Assembly: GCA_036274635.1 (NCBI GenBank)
Contig: DASUFI010000146.1
Coordinates: 1 to 25,233, forward strand
Source: DASUFI01 sp036274635
GTDB lineage: Bacteria > Planctomycetota > B15-G4
Reading direction: 5' to 3'
DNA: 25,233 nt
The notes below the pieces were generated by a model. That model saw only the letters and a program-made list of their open reading frames with translations, was not told the DNA's origin and searched no databases. Numbering within the stretch: position 1 is the stretch's first letter; each line of letters opens with the position of its first letter. Below, one piece after another: positions 8,072 to 16,251 of this stretch. The position numbers and the translations under genes were made by a program.

Positions 8072-8079
8072 GGCTCGCC

Positions 8080-8392
8080 TCAGCGCTCGTCGTGGTCGCG
8101 GTCCACGCCGTCGAAGCGCCCGCTGCTCAGGCAGGCCCACCGCAGGTCGATGTCCGTCCCGCTTTCGGAAGGCGTGGCGCTTGCGAGCATCCTGCCCAGG
8201 CGTCCGCCGAAGACCTTGCCGGATCAGTAGCCAGCGCGCGGACTCACGAGTCCGGCAGCGGCGAGTTCCTCCGGCGTCGAGGCGCAGTCGATGCTGCCGG
8301 CTGGCCGCCGTGGGCGGGAACGCAACCGTCACGCCGCCGAAGTCCACGCCGTCGGCGCGGACGGGGACGAGCGGCCCGCCCGCCGCGGCCTC
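8080..8392 (-). pseudogene. possible decayed coding sequence (frameshift plus in-frame stop)
   Basis: Reading leftward, one frame gives GGPLVPVRADGVDFGGVTV (about 8386-8330) and continues to AFPPTAA near 8303. The sense then continues in another frame as GSIDCASTPEELAAAGLVSP (8298-8239), is broken by a TGA at 8224-8226, and resumes as SGKVFGGRLGRMLASATPSE followed by DIDLRWACLSSGRFDGVDRD, ending at a TGA at 8080. These stretches read like real protein, with ordinary amino-acid balance instead of the Arg/Ala-rich shadow pattern, but no single frame is intact and there is no convincing start. I cannot name the family. It could also be an intact gene with two sequence errors. Confidence 0.3.
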
Positions 8393-8655
8393 CGCAGACG
8401 GAGCGGCGCGGCGCCGCGCAGTCGAGGCTCGCGAGCGCGCCGAGCCGCCAGATCGAAGTGTGTCCGAGCGGGGACGAGCCTGCCAAGGCCTCCATCGCAT
8501 GGGCGTCCTGCGAACAGCACCTCATGCGCGAAAGGGCGGTCGAACCGGCCAGGAAATCCGTGGGGCACCCCGGCTGCCCTCGCCGTCGCGGTGGCCGCCG
8601 CACACGCGCCTGGCGGCTCGATGCAGAAATGGCACACGCAATCGGCAACCCGATG
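8393..8655. other. stretch without a supportable gene
   Basis: No frame here shows the third-position GC preference of the neighbouring genes, and the frames that are open carry low-complexity Arg/Pro/Ala translations. It may be the further-decayed 5' part of the leftward remnant at 8080-8392, but I cannot trace a coherent protein through it. No repeat, tRNA or strong hairpin was seen. Confidence 0.4.
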
Positions 8656-8709
8656 TACCGTGCTGCGGATCTCCCCCCGAACCAGCTCTCCCCCGAACGG
8701 AGTGCTCCG

Positions 8710-10635
8710 ATGCGCATTCGCTCCGGCTTGCTCCTTGCAGCCGCATTCATCTGCTTCTCCGGGATCTCGCTCGTGGCGCAGCTGCGCTACGACGGCGAGC
8801 CCGTCGTGCTCAGCCAGCCGCTGGATGCGAACATCCCGACCTTCCTGCTCACACCACCCGACGTCGCGGCGCTGCAGGCGGAGGACGCCTTCAACGAGGC
8901 CAACCGCATCCCGGGCCCGCTGCGCTACGGCGTGCCGCTGTCCACCGAGATCGACGTGGTCGGGATGGGCTCGCGCAACGTGACGCCGGACAACATCGTC
9001 GTGGCGCGCGTGCGCATCATCAGCCCCGGGGCCAGGAGCCTCGGTCTCGTGTTCTCCAGCTTCGACCTGCCCGAGGGCGGCAAGCTGTTCCTCTACGACG
9101 AGAACCTGCAGACGATCTTCGGCGCCTACGATCGGCGCGACCGCAACCCGGAGACGGGCGAGCTGGCGATCGAGCCTTTCACCGGCTCCCAGCCGGACTC
9201 GGTGATCCTGGAGATCAGCTTCCCGGCCTCGGCGCCGGGCGTCGCCGCGCTCGTCTCGCAGGTGATCCACGACTATCGCGGCATCCGCAGCCTCGAGAAT
9301 GCGCTGGACAGCCAGCAGGGCCCGGGCACCGAGGGCAGCTGCCCGCTGGTGGACGTCAACTGCCCCGACGGCGACCCGTTCCCCAACCAGAAGCGGGCCA
9401 CGGTCCGGACGCTCTTCGGGGGCGGGCTCTGCTCGGCCTCGCTCATCAACAACACGGCGAACGACGGAACCCAGTACGTCTACACGGCCAACCACTGCGG
9501 CCAGGGCTCCACCACGGTGTTCCGCTTCAAGTACCAGAAGCCGGGCTGCAGCTCTGGCACGGCGCCCACGACCAACAACATCTCGGGCGCGGTCCTGCTG
9601 GCCAATGACGTGGACACCGACGGCCGCCTGCTCCGGATCACGAACACCATCCCGACCGACTTCAACCCCTACTTCGGGGGATGGAGCCGCGCGACGGGCA
9701 ATCTGACCTTCGGCATGTCGATGCACCACCCCGGCGGCGGACCGAAGAAGATCTCGATCGACACCAACGGCGGCGGGCAGATCACCGCCGACTTCATCGG
9801 CATCGGCCCGGTGAAGTGCTGGAGCATGAACTTCCAGGTCGGCTCGACCGAGGGCGGCAGCTCCGGCGGCCCGCTGTTCGACCAGAACGACCGCATCCGC
9901 GGCGCGCTCACCGGAGGCCCCGACCCGAACTGCACGATCGCCTACTACGGCCGCTTCTTCAGCTTCTGGAACGAGACCAGCATCGCCCAGTACCTCGACC
10001 CGCTGGGGAGCGGCGTCACCGCGATCGATGGCTTCGATCCCTTCGGCGGGCCGCCCGTGCCGCCGGTGATCTCGAGCATCACGCCCGGCTCGGTGGAGGC
10101 CTTCCTTCCGCCCAACGTCACGCTCGGCGGATCGGGCTTCTCCTCGGTGACCAGCGTGAAGATCGGCAGCACGACCCTCTTCGATCCGAGCTTCACCGTC
10201 ACCTCGGACACCTCGCTCTTCTTCGCGCCGCCGACCCCGACCTCGCTCGGCACGGTCGCCGTCACCGTCTCCGGTCCCAACGGCACGTCCAATGCCGTCA
10301 ACCTGAGCTACGTGGCGACGGATCCGCCCAAGCTCTCGGCCAGCTTCCTCGCCTTCCAGACCCAGCCGTTCACGTGGAGCTTCGGCGGCGGGCCGGGCGA
10401 CACGCACTACCTGCTGGTTGCGCTGAGCCCCACGACCTTCCCCTTCAGCGGCTTCGACATCCTGCTGAACCTCAACATCATCAACATCCAGGCGCTCGAC
10501 AGCATCGGCGTCGGAAGCCTGACTCTCGTGATCCCGGCGAGCGCCTCGGGCCTGACGTTCTACAGCCAGGGAGTGACGCTGGATGCCGGCGGCTTCGTCG
10601 GTGCCAGCAACGTGACCTCGACGCTCATCCTGTGA
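8710..10635 (+). CDS. secreted trypsin-fold serine protease (lysyl-endopeptidase-like) with IPT/TIG domain
   Basis: 641 residues from an ATG with GGAG seven bases upstream; the frame is open further 5' but that part is not protein-like. A signal peptide (MRIRSGLLLAAAFICFSGIS, cleavage near VAQ) is followed by a ~230-residue N-terminal region. The protease core has VYTANHCG (His262), NDVDTDGRLLRI (Asp304 the likely triad Asp) and TEGGSSGGPLF (Ser385), an arrangement like Achromobacter lysyl endopeptidase. Cysteine pairs suit an exported enzyme. From about residue 455, PVISSITPGSVEAFLPPNVT opens an IPT/TIG immunoglobulin-like domain. A beta-rich tail (FSFGGGPGDTHYLLVALSP-like) of ~100 residues ends the protein and resembles C-terminal modules of exported Planctomycete proteins. 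Substrate preference is not determined. Confidence 0.85.
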   Translation: MRIRSGLLLAAAFICFSGISLVAQLRYDGEPVVLSQPLDANIPTFLLTPPDVAALQAEDAFNEANRIPGPLRYGVPLSTEIDVVGMGSRNVTPDNIVVARVRIISPGARSLGLVFSSFDLPEGGKLFLYDENLQTIFGAYDRRDRNPETGELAIEPFTGSQPDSVILEISFPASAPGVAALVSQVIHDYRGIRSLENALDSQQGPGTEGSCPLVDVNCPDGDPFPNQKRATVRTLFGGGLCSASLINNTANDGTQYVYTANHCGQGSTTVFRFKYQKPGCSSGTAPTTNNISGAVLLANDVDTDGRLLRITNTIPTDFNPYFGGWSRATGNLTFGMSMHHPGGGPKKISIDTNGGGQITADFIGIGPVKCWSMNFQVGSTEGGSSGGPLFDQNDRIRGALTGGPDPNCTIAYYGRFFSFWNETSIAQYLDPLGSGVTAIDGFDPFGGPPVPPVISSITPGSVEAFLPPNVTLGGSGFSSVTSVKIGSTTLFDPSFTVTSDTSLFFAPPTPTSLGTVAVTVSGPNGTSNAVNLSYVATDPPKLSASFLAFQTQPFTWSFGGGPGDTHYLLVALSPTTFPFSGFDILLNLNIINIQALDSIGVGSLTLVIPASASGLTFYSQGVTLDAGGFVGASNVTSTLIL

Positions 10636-10798
10636 TCCGGCGCAGCCGCCGGCGAGCGCTCACGTCCCGGGTGTGAGGAGCTGGGTCTCCCGCTGTTCGA
10701 GGAATCGGTCGGCGCACACGCCGTCCGGACAGGGAGCGTGCATCGGAGTCGATGCCCATTGACGTACGATCCGGGAAGCCGCCCCCCGGAGATCCTCG

Positions 10799-11230
10799 AT
10801 GCCCAGCAACGGCTTCGCGCGACTGGCCTGGTTCCTGCTTCGCGTGGTCGCAGGCCTGATGTTCATGCAGGCGGGCGGCATGAAGCTGCTGGACTGGTTC
10901 GGCGGGATGGCCGGGGCCGGACAGCCGCCCATCGAGGTGGGCTCGCAGGCCTGGATCGGCGGCGTGCTCGAGCTGGTCGGCGGCGCGCTCGTGATGATCG
11001 GCCTGTTCACCCGGCCGGTGGCCTTCATCCTGGCGGGCGAGATGGCCGTGGCCTACTGGCAGTTCCACTACGACTGGGCCAACTCGACCAGCTGGACCTG
11101 GCCCATCCAGAACCACGGCGGCGAGGCCGTGCTCTTCTGCTTCATCTTCCTGCTGTTCGCGGCGCAGGGCGCCGGGATGCTGAGCGTCGACGGGCTGCGC
11201 CGCTCCAGAACGGCCCAGCCCGCGCGCTGA
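10799..11230 (+). CDS. DoxX-family integral membrane protein
   Basis: 143 residues from an ATG with GGAG seven bases upstream. Four hydrophobic helices are visible: FARLAWFLLRVVAGLMFMQ, WIGGVLELVGGALVMIGLFT, PVAFILAGEMAVAYWQFHY and GEAVLFCFIFLLFAAQGAG. The first-helix pattern (LLRVVAGLMFMQAGGMKLLDWFGG) and the GVLELVGGALVMIGLFTRP motif are standard for DoxX/DoxD-like proteins. Some members associate with superoxide or thiosulfate enzymes, but no such partner is adjacent here. A TACGAT 28 bases upstream of the ATG may be a -10. The 3' end converges on the Lgt-like gene. Confidence 0.85.
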   Translation: MPSNGFARLAWFLLRVVAGLMFMQAGGMKLLDWFGGMAGAGQPPIEVGSQAWIGGVLELVGGALVMIGLFTRPVAFILAGEMAVAYWQFHYDWANSTSWTWPIQNHGGEAVLFCFIFLLFAAQGAGMLSVDGLRRSRTAQPAR

Positions 11231-11262
11231 GCCGCGCCGCCTTCGCCTCGCCGACGACGGCG

Positions 11263-12033
11263 TCAGCGGTTGAGCAGCAGCAGGCCGATCGCGGCGCCCG
11301 AGGCGAGCAGGGCCGCCACGAGCTGGTTGATGGGCACGCGACCGACCAAGTCCCGGTGCTCGCGCAGCGGCTCGAGGGCGGTGCGACCGAGGCCATACCA
11401 GCCCAGCACGCCCAGGGCATAGCTGCCCTGCGACCAGCCCGCCCCCCACAGCCCGAGGAACACCGCCGTCCCGAGCAGCCACCAGGCCATCTCGAGGAAC
11501 TGAACCGGGACCCGCGGCTTGCGCACGCCTCGCACGTCGTGCAGCCGCACCGCCCACGCTCCGTGCGACTCGCGTCCCGAGCAGCAGCCATTGAAGACGC
11601 AGCCGCACCGGATGAAGACAGCGCCGGCCAGCACGCCGAAGGCGACGTGATCCCACAGCTGCACCACCGGCAGCCCGACGATCCGCGCCGCGAGGAGCGA
11701 GACGGGCACGAAGGTGAGCAGGGCGCCGAAGACGCTCCAGCCTCCTTGCGTGCCGTCCCACAGCGCGCGCCACGAGCCGAGGGCCAGGAACTGCCGCGCG
11801 TGCGAGAGCAGGTAGTAGATGCGGGCGCCCAGGAGGCCCGCCACGGCGCTGACGGCCGCTGCCAGCCCCATGCGCAGCGGTGACAAGCCGGACCGCTGCG
11901 CCAGCGCGGCGCTGGCGAGGCTCCCGACCCAGATCCCCACGCAGAGCATCACCTTGTAGGAGTTGATCCACGCACCGGCGATCCTGAAGTCGCGCGGGAA
12001 GCCGCGCGTCGAGACGGCCCGGGGCGTCCTCAT
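11263..12033 (-). CDS. lgt: Lgt-like prolipoprotein diacylglyceryl transferase
   Basis: 256 residues, near normal Lgt length, with about seven hydrophobic segments. Family landmarks in order are GARIYYLLSH, GGWSVFGALL, AFGVLAGAVFIRCGCVFNGC (the Arg of the Lgt signature, in the Cys-rich 'R-x-G-C-x-x-x-G-C-C' version instead of the proteobacterial 'GR-x-GNF-x-N' version), and WYGLGRTALEPLREH (the late conserved Arg region). Lgt transfers diacylglycerol from phosphatidylglycerol to the lipobox cysteine at the membrane. The ATG overlaps the stop of the LspA-like gene by four bases (ATGA), so the two are translationally coupled. Whether this is the cell's only Lgt or a dedicated paralogue cannot be told from the window. 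Confidence 0.8.
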   Translation of the reverse strand: MRTPRAVSTRGFPRDFRIAGAWINSYKVMLCVGIWVGSLASAALAQRSGLSPLRMGLAAAVSAVAGLLGARIYYLLSHARQFLALGSWRALWDGTQGGWSVFGALLTFVPVSLLAARIVGLPVVQLWDHVAFGVLAGAVFIRCGCVFNGCCSGRESHGAWAVRLHDVRGVRKPRVPVQFLEMAWWLLGTAVFLGLWGAGWSQGSYALGVLGWYGLGRTALEPLREHRDLVGRVPINQLVAALLASGAAIGLLLLNR

Positions 12034-12455
12034 GCGATCACGGCGGCCACGGTGCCGAGGCCCGTCGCCAGCAGGCTGAGCGCGCCGACGGTGAGGGCCA
12101 CGTCCGCCAGGTTGAAGGCCGGCCATCTCCGCAGGCAGACGTAGTCGGTGATCGAGCCGCGCGCCGCGTGCTCGAGCAGGTTGCTGCCCGAGCCCGCGAG
12201 CAGCAGGCAGACCGGCACACGGCAGGGCGGGACCCACACGGCGACGGCGAGCAGCGGCACGGCCAACGCTCCCCACAGCGCGCCGGCTGCGAGCGCGGGG
12301 ATCGGGCGCTCCGAGCGCAGGAGCCACAGGCGCCCGGTCACCGTCCTGAGAGAGCCCAAGGGCCCCAGAGACAGCGGCGCGCAGGCCAGCCGCTGCCGGA
12401 GCGCGCGCTTGAGGCCGAGGTCCGCGGTCACGATGGCCAGGCCGACGAAGAGCAT
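12030..12455 (-). CDS. lspA: LspA-like signal peptidase II
   Basis: 141 residues, with four hydrophobic segments. Near the N-terminus is ADLGLKRAL, matching the LspA D-x-x-x-K helix. Late in the protein, GSNLLEHAARGSITDYV and WPAFNLADVALTVGA correspond to LspA's GN-x-x-DR...DF and FN-x-AD motifs, giving catalytic Asp104 and Asp118. The usual DR pair after GN is replaced by EH, so it is a divergent member. I chose the ATG at 12455 because GGAG sits nine bases upstream; the GTG at 12470, three bases after the preceding stop, is an alternative. LspA cleaves lipoprotein signal peptides after Lgt acts. It lies between the 884-residue protein gene and the Lgt-like gene, all tightly spaced. Confidence 0.75.
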   Translation of the reverse strand: MLFVGLAIVTADLGLKRALRQRLACAPLSLGPLGSLRTVTGRLWLLRSERPIPALAAGALWGALAVPLLAVAVWVPPCRVPVCLLLAGSGSNLLEHAARGSITDYVCLRRWPAFNLADVALTVGALSLLATGLGTVAAVIA

Positions 12456-12473
12456 GACGCCCGTCTCCACGGC

Positions 12474-15128
12474 CTAGCCGTACGCCTTCGGGCCCGCATC
12501 GCCCCGCGCGGCGTGTCGATCGGCGCCCAGCTGGATGCGATCGATGAGCCCGTCCGCGTCGATCTCGATGGTCGTGGGCCAGCAGCGCACGCCGAAGGCG
12601 CGTGCGACGCGGTGCTCGTCGTCCTGCACGATGGAGAAGGCCAGCCCGTGCTGTTTGCGCAGGTCGTCGAAGCCCTTGCGGGGCGGACCACCGTGAAAGG
12701 CCACGACCGTGCGAAGGGCGTCCGCTCGCCCGGCCAGCTGCCCCAGGCGGCGGAGCTCGTGCAGGCTCGGCGCCGACCACGCCTGCCAGAAGGTGAAGAC
12801 GACGCGCCGCCCGCGGAGCCGGTGCAGGGCCTGCTCGTTGCCCTGGTCGTCGCGGAAGCGCACGTCCGGTGCGCGCTGGCCGACCGCGAGCTTGCCTGGC
12901 AGCGGGCGGAAGCGCGGGCCGGGGGTCGGCGCCATGTGCGCCCGGATCGCGGCGGCGGCCGCCGCGGGATCCACGCGCCCCACGGCCTTCCACACGCACT
13001 CGCGGCGGCCATCGATGACGAAGAGCGCCGGCTTCGCCGAGGCGCCGAAGGTCCGCGACCAGCCGCCCTCCGCGTCCTCCGCCACGTGCACGGTGCGCGA
13101 GCCGGGCGAGGCGTGCAGGCCGAGCCGCGTCTCGAACTCCCGGCGAGTCACGTTCAGCGCGCCCGGCGGCACGACGACGAGCGCGGCGGCAGGCACGCGG
13201 CCGCGGTTCCCCACGTCATCGAGCGCGCGGTGCAGCAGCTCGAGCGGAGTCGACGAGTCCCAGTCCGGGAAGTACAGGACGACCGTGCGCTCCGCCGCGT
13301 CCGGGGGCTGCTCGGTCTGCACGCTGACGTGGGCGGCGACGGCCTCGGCCAGCACGGCGTCGGCGGCCACGTCGCCGGCCCAGACGGGCACCGTGAGCGG
13401 CTCCCACCAGGGCGGCAGGTTCAGCTTGACCGGCGGGATCGGCAGCATGCAGAAGGTGCCGCCCGACACGGCTTCCTCGCTGCCGTCCGGCCGCAGCCGC
13501 GCGCCCTCGATGCGCAGGCAGAGGCTGCTCGACTCGGTGATGCCCGCCGGCTTCGGGAGGATGAAGCGGTGCAGCTCGCTCACGGACTTCACGACCCCGG
13601 ACCAGGGCGTCACGCTGTCGGCCGGGTACTCGACCCACGACCACGTCATGCGCTCGAGGTGTCCGCCCGGGATCCAGCTCTCGAAGGCGGAGAAGGCCGC
13701 GCCCTCGTCCACGTCCTCGACGAGCACGACCGGCCCGATGCGCGGCCCCGACGCCAGGTCGCCCGCGATGACCACCCCGTCGGCCAGGATGTCCAGCTTC
13801 GCGTAGCTGGCGGTCGCCGTGCCGTCGAAGTTCCGCAGGGCGGAGACGAGCGTGTTGCGGGCGTCGTGGAAGACCCCGCTCACGACGGGCCCGTTGAGCT
13901 CCAGCGCCTCGGCGAAGGACTGATTGACCTGGTTGACCGCCAGGCTGCGCGGGATGAACCAGGACTTGTCGACGTCGGGCTCGCCCAGCGTGAGCAGGCT
14001 GACGGTCTGCGTGGTCGCGTTCAGCCGCAGCCGCAGCTTCTGCTTGAAGCTGACGAAGCCGTTCGGGGCCGCGAAGGTGTCCGTCTCGGCCTCGACGCGC
14101 CCGGAGACGATGATGGCGCCCGGCTCGAGCGTGATCGTCGGCCCCGAGGAGAAGCGCAGGCCATAGGTCGCGCTGACGCTGCCGAGCAGCAGGTTGATGC
14201 TCAGGGTGAAGGTGCGCTCCTCGAGCTTCGCCTTGATGCTGTCCACGTCGATCATGCGGACGACGTGCTCTTCCGAGACGGCGAAGGCGAAGCCGTGCGA
14301 CCCCACCACCGACTGCGTGATGCCGTGGATGGCGCCGGGAGCGACCACGCGGTCCGACAGCTGGAGCGGCAGCGCCAGGAAGGCATCGAACTCGGTCGTG
14401 AGCGCCTTGAACTCCGAGAAGGCGAAGCCCGCGGGCAGGTCGACGGGCAGCAGCAGCAGGCCTTCGCGCAGCGCCTTGCGGATCTGCGTGGCGACGGCAG
14501 CGTTCTCCGTGGTGCCGAGGCCGCTGCCGGCCGCCGCCGTGAACTCGATCTGCTGGTCCACGGGCGAGGGCTGGATGACCAGCCGCGTCTTGCCGAGGAG
14601 CGTCTGCCGGTGCACCTTGAAGACCGCGCGCACGCTGCCGTGGATGAACTCGGGCAGCGGCGTCATGCCCGGATCCGAGCGGTAGCGCACCCTCACGTCG
14701 GCCAGCACCGCGATCTCCGAGGTCGCGCCGCTCTCCACGTGCAGGCGCACGCTCGAGATCTGCAGCTCGGCCCGGCCCTTCACGGGGATAACCTCCAGCT
14801 GCGGCACCGTCGCGGGATCGAAGACGGTGAAGGACGCGAGCAGGCGTGCGGCCGCGCCGGGCGGTGCACCGGCCACGAGCTGCGCCTGCAGCTGGGCCGC
14901 CGGCTTCGCGGCGCCGGCGGCCTGGACCTCGAGCACCCAGTCGGCGAAGCCGGACAGGTCGTGGCTGGGCGGCGGAGGATCGCCGATGCGCAGGCTCACG
15001 CTGTGGAGCAGCTTGAGCGTCGTGTCGCTGGCCACGCCGTTCTGGTGCAGCGTGGCGAGCAGCCCGTTGAGCTGCCGCACGGCGATCTGCACCACCGCAT
15101 CGAAGTCGCCGGTCAGTGGATTGGCCAT
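12474..15128 (-). CDS. 884-residue protein with two cysteine-less thioredoxin-like domains
   Basis: The first ~600 residues are beta-rich with regular hydrophobic alternation and no motif I can name. The start (NPLTGDFDAVVQIAVRQLNG) looks like a long amphipathic helix, and the region could be a lipid-binding TULIP-type fold, which is only a guess. Around residues 610-725, RTVVLYFPDWDSSTPLELLH to KPALFVIDGRRECVWKAVGR has thioredoxin-fold layout. Around 750-875, KLAVGQRAPDVRFRDDQGNE and VVFTFWQAWSAPSLHELRRL match TlpA/redoxin proteins closely. In both, the position of the C-x-x-C active site has no cysteine (WDSSTP, WSAPS), while the cis-Pro region (WPTTIEIDADG) is kept. No signal peptide is evident. 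The ATG is one base after the stop of the fibronectin-III protein gene. Confidence 0.85.
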   Translation of the reverse strand: MANPLTGDFDAVVQIAVRQLNGLLATLHQNGVASDTTLKLLHSVSLRIGDPPPPSHDLSGFADWVLEVQAAGAAKPAAQLQAQLVAGAPPGAAARLLASFTVFDPATVPQLEVIPVKGRAELQISSVRLHVESGATSEIAVLADVRVRYRSDPGMTPLPEFIHGSVRAVFKVHRQTLLGKTRLVIQPSPVDQQIEFTAAAGSGLGTTENAAVATQIRKALREGLLLLPVDLPAGFAFSEFKALTTEFDAFLALPLQLSDRVVAPGAIHGITQSVVGSHGFAFAVSEEHVVRMIDVDSIKAKLEERTFTLSINLLLGSVSATYGLRFSSGPTITLEPGAIIVSGRVEAETDTFAAPNGFVSFKQKLRLRLNATTQTVSLLTLGEPDVDKSWFIPRSLAVNQVNQSFAEALELNGPVVSGVFHDARNTLVSALRNFDGTATASYAKLDILADGVVIAGDLASGPRIGPVVLVEDVDEGAAFSAFESWIPGGHLERMTWSWVEYPADSVTPWSGVVKSVSELHRFILPKPAGITESSSLCLRIEGARLRPDGSEEAVSGGTFCMLPIPPVKLNLPPWWEPLTVPVWAGDVAADAVLAEAVAAHVSVQTEQPPDAAERTVVLYFPDWDSSTPLELLHRALDDVGNRGRVPAAALVVVPPGALNVTRREFETRLGLHASPGSRTVHVAEDAEGGWSRTFGASAKPALFVIDGRRECVWKAVGRVDPAAAAAAIRAHMAPTPGPRFRPLPGKLAVGQRAPDVRFRDDQGNEQALHRLRGRRVVFTFWQAWSAPSLHELRRLGQLAGRADALRTVVAFHGGPPRKGFDDLRKQHGLAFSIVQDDEHRVARAFGVRCWPTTIEIDADGLIDRIQLGADRHAARGDAGPKAYG

Positions 15129-15129
15129 G

Positions 15130-16011
15130 TCAGCCTGCGTCGATGCGCTGCACGAGGGTGATGCCGCCCACGGGCGTGTAGCCCGCCTGCCGGTCGGCGA
15201 CGGCCGCCTGCTGCAGGCCGGGCGGAGAGGCGAAGGTCGTCGCTTCGCTGAGGCTCACGCCCGTGAGGAGTGGCAGCTGCCCCTGCAGGCCCGTGTCGAA
15301 GGCCACGAGCAGGGGCCGCGTCTGGTCCAGCGCGAAGTCGACGACGGGCAGCTCGAGGAGGCCCTTCGTCGGATCCGCCGCGATGAACAGCGGCGCGCCG
15401 ATGTCCACGACCATCGTCGGCGCTCCATCGGAATCGTAGGGATCGCCCGCGGCGGCCGCATGGGAGATCGAGAGCCGGTTGATGAGCAGCGGGCCGCCCG
15501 CGGGACGCTGCAGCGTGATCTGCACCCGCGTGCCGGACTGGGACAGGCGCGCGGGCTCGATGCGCTGCACGACGCAGCGGTTCGCCCCGGGCGCCTCCTG
15601 CGGCAGAGTCGTCTCGAAGGCCTTGCCGAGCGTGGCCGCGGTGGCGGGGACCGGGGCCGACCGCAAGCCCCCGCTCAGCTGGACCGAGGCGAGCTGGAAG
15701 TCGTACGACGTGCCTTCGTCCAGGCCCGTGTCCGTGAACTCGGTGACCAGCAGCTGCGGCGGCGTCACGACCTCGAAGGTCGCGTCCACGGAACGCTTGC
15801 GCTGCACCTCGAAGCGCACCGGGTCCATGCCCGTGTACTCCCACGCGAGCTTGATGGCGCTGCGGCTCTCCGCCTGAGCGGTGAGGTTGATCGGAGCCGT
15901 CCCGGCATCGTCCAAGGTGAAGATCAAGTCGCAGCCCGCGAAGCCGAACAGCAGCACGACGGGAATCACGATCGCGGGGACCAGGACGAGCAGCAGCACC
16001 CACTCCATCAT
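15130..16011 (-). CDS. putative lipoprotein or membrane-anchored protein with fibronectin type III domain
   Basis: 293 residues. I chose the first ATG of the MM pair at 16011 because GAGGAG lies about ten bases upstream. The N-terminus is a long hydrophobic stretch without basic residues (MMEWVLLLVLVPAIVIPVVL) leading to GFAGC at Cys27, a lipobox-like site with Phe at -3. Residues ~35-125 form a fibronectin type III domain (APINLTAQAESRSAIKLAWE, TSYDFQLASVQ, LRSAPVPATA). The remaining ~160 residues are beta-rich and unrecognised. It is the first gene of the operon that continues with the 884-residue protein, LspA-like and Lgt-like genes, so it may be their substrate. The acidic n-region makes it an unusual signal sequence; a plain signal-anchor is the alternative. 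Confidence 0.8.
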   Translation of the reverse strand: MMEWVLLLVLVPAIVIPVVLLFGFAGCDLIFTLDDAGTAPINLTAQAESRSAIKLAWEYTGMDPVRFEVQRKRSVDATFEVVTPPQLLVTEFTDTGLDEGTSYDFQLASVQLSGGLRSAPVPATAATLGKAFETTLPQEAPGANRCVVQRIEPARLSQSGTRVQITLQRPAGGPLLINRLSISHAAAAGDPYDSDGAPTMVVDIGAPLFIAADPTKGLLELPVVDFALDQTRPLLVAFDTGLQGQLPLLTGVSLSEATTFASPPGLQQAAVADRQAGYTPVGGITLVQRIDAG

Positions 16012-16095
16012 CGATGGGGTCTCCTCGAGCGGCGGTCTGGTGCGCCGAGGGCGGTCGGACGTGGTTCCGAAGGCCCTCTCCATTTCCTGCTTCGG

Positions 16096-16126
16096 AGCAT
16101 AAGGAAAACCGGCCCGCGAGCGCCAA
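16096..16126 (-). promoter_or_regulatory. putative promoter of the four-gene lipoprotein operon
   Basis: On the reverse strand TTGGCG (16126-16121) and TATGCT (16101-16096) are separated by 19 bases, with an A/T-rich TTTTCC just before the -10 that stands out in this GC-rich DNA. The expected transcript starts about 80 bases before the ATG at 16011. Confidence 0.45.
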
Positions 16127-16251
16127 ACGAGCCCGCCATCCGGTTCAGCGCGCGCAGGGTAGCGCTCGGCACGCCAAGTCCAGGGCTCGGCGCCGGCGGC
16201 CTGCGGTCGCGGACGGTCGGCATGTTAAAGACGGTTCCGAGTCCGCGACGA

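Noticed and set aside
8023..8709. N-terminal extension of the protease frame upstream of 8710
   Set aside because: The extra residues are Arg/Pro-rich and not protein-like, while the ATG at 8710 has a good Shine-Dalgarno and a signal peptide directly after it.
8329..10407. A 692-residue reverse frame opposite the secreted protease
   Set aside because: It is a shadow: the forward frame has a signal peptide, catalytic triad and IPT domain.
11231..11262. GCCG-ACGA-CGGC between DoxX and the Lgt-like gene as a terminator
   Set aside because: A four-base-pair stem is too weak to support a call.
12168..15161. A 997-residue forward frame opposite the 884-residue protein and LspA-like gene
   Set aside because: The translation is Arg/Gln/Asp/His-rich and mirrors the codon bias of the reverse-strand genes. 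No domain or start context supports it.
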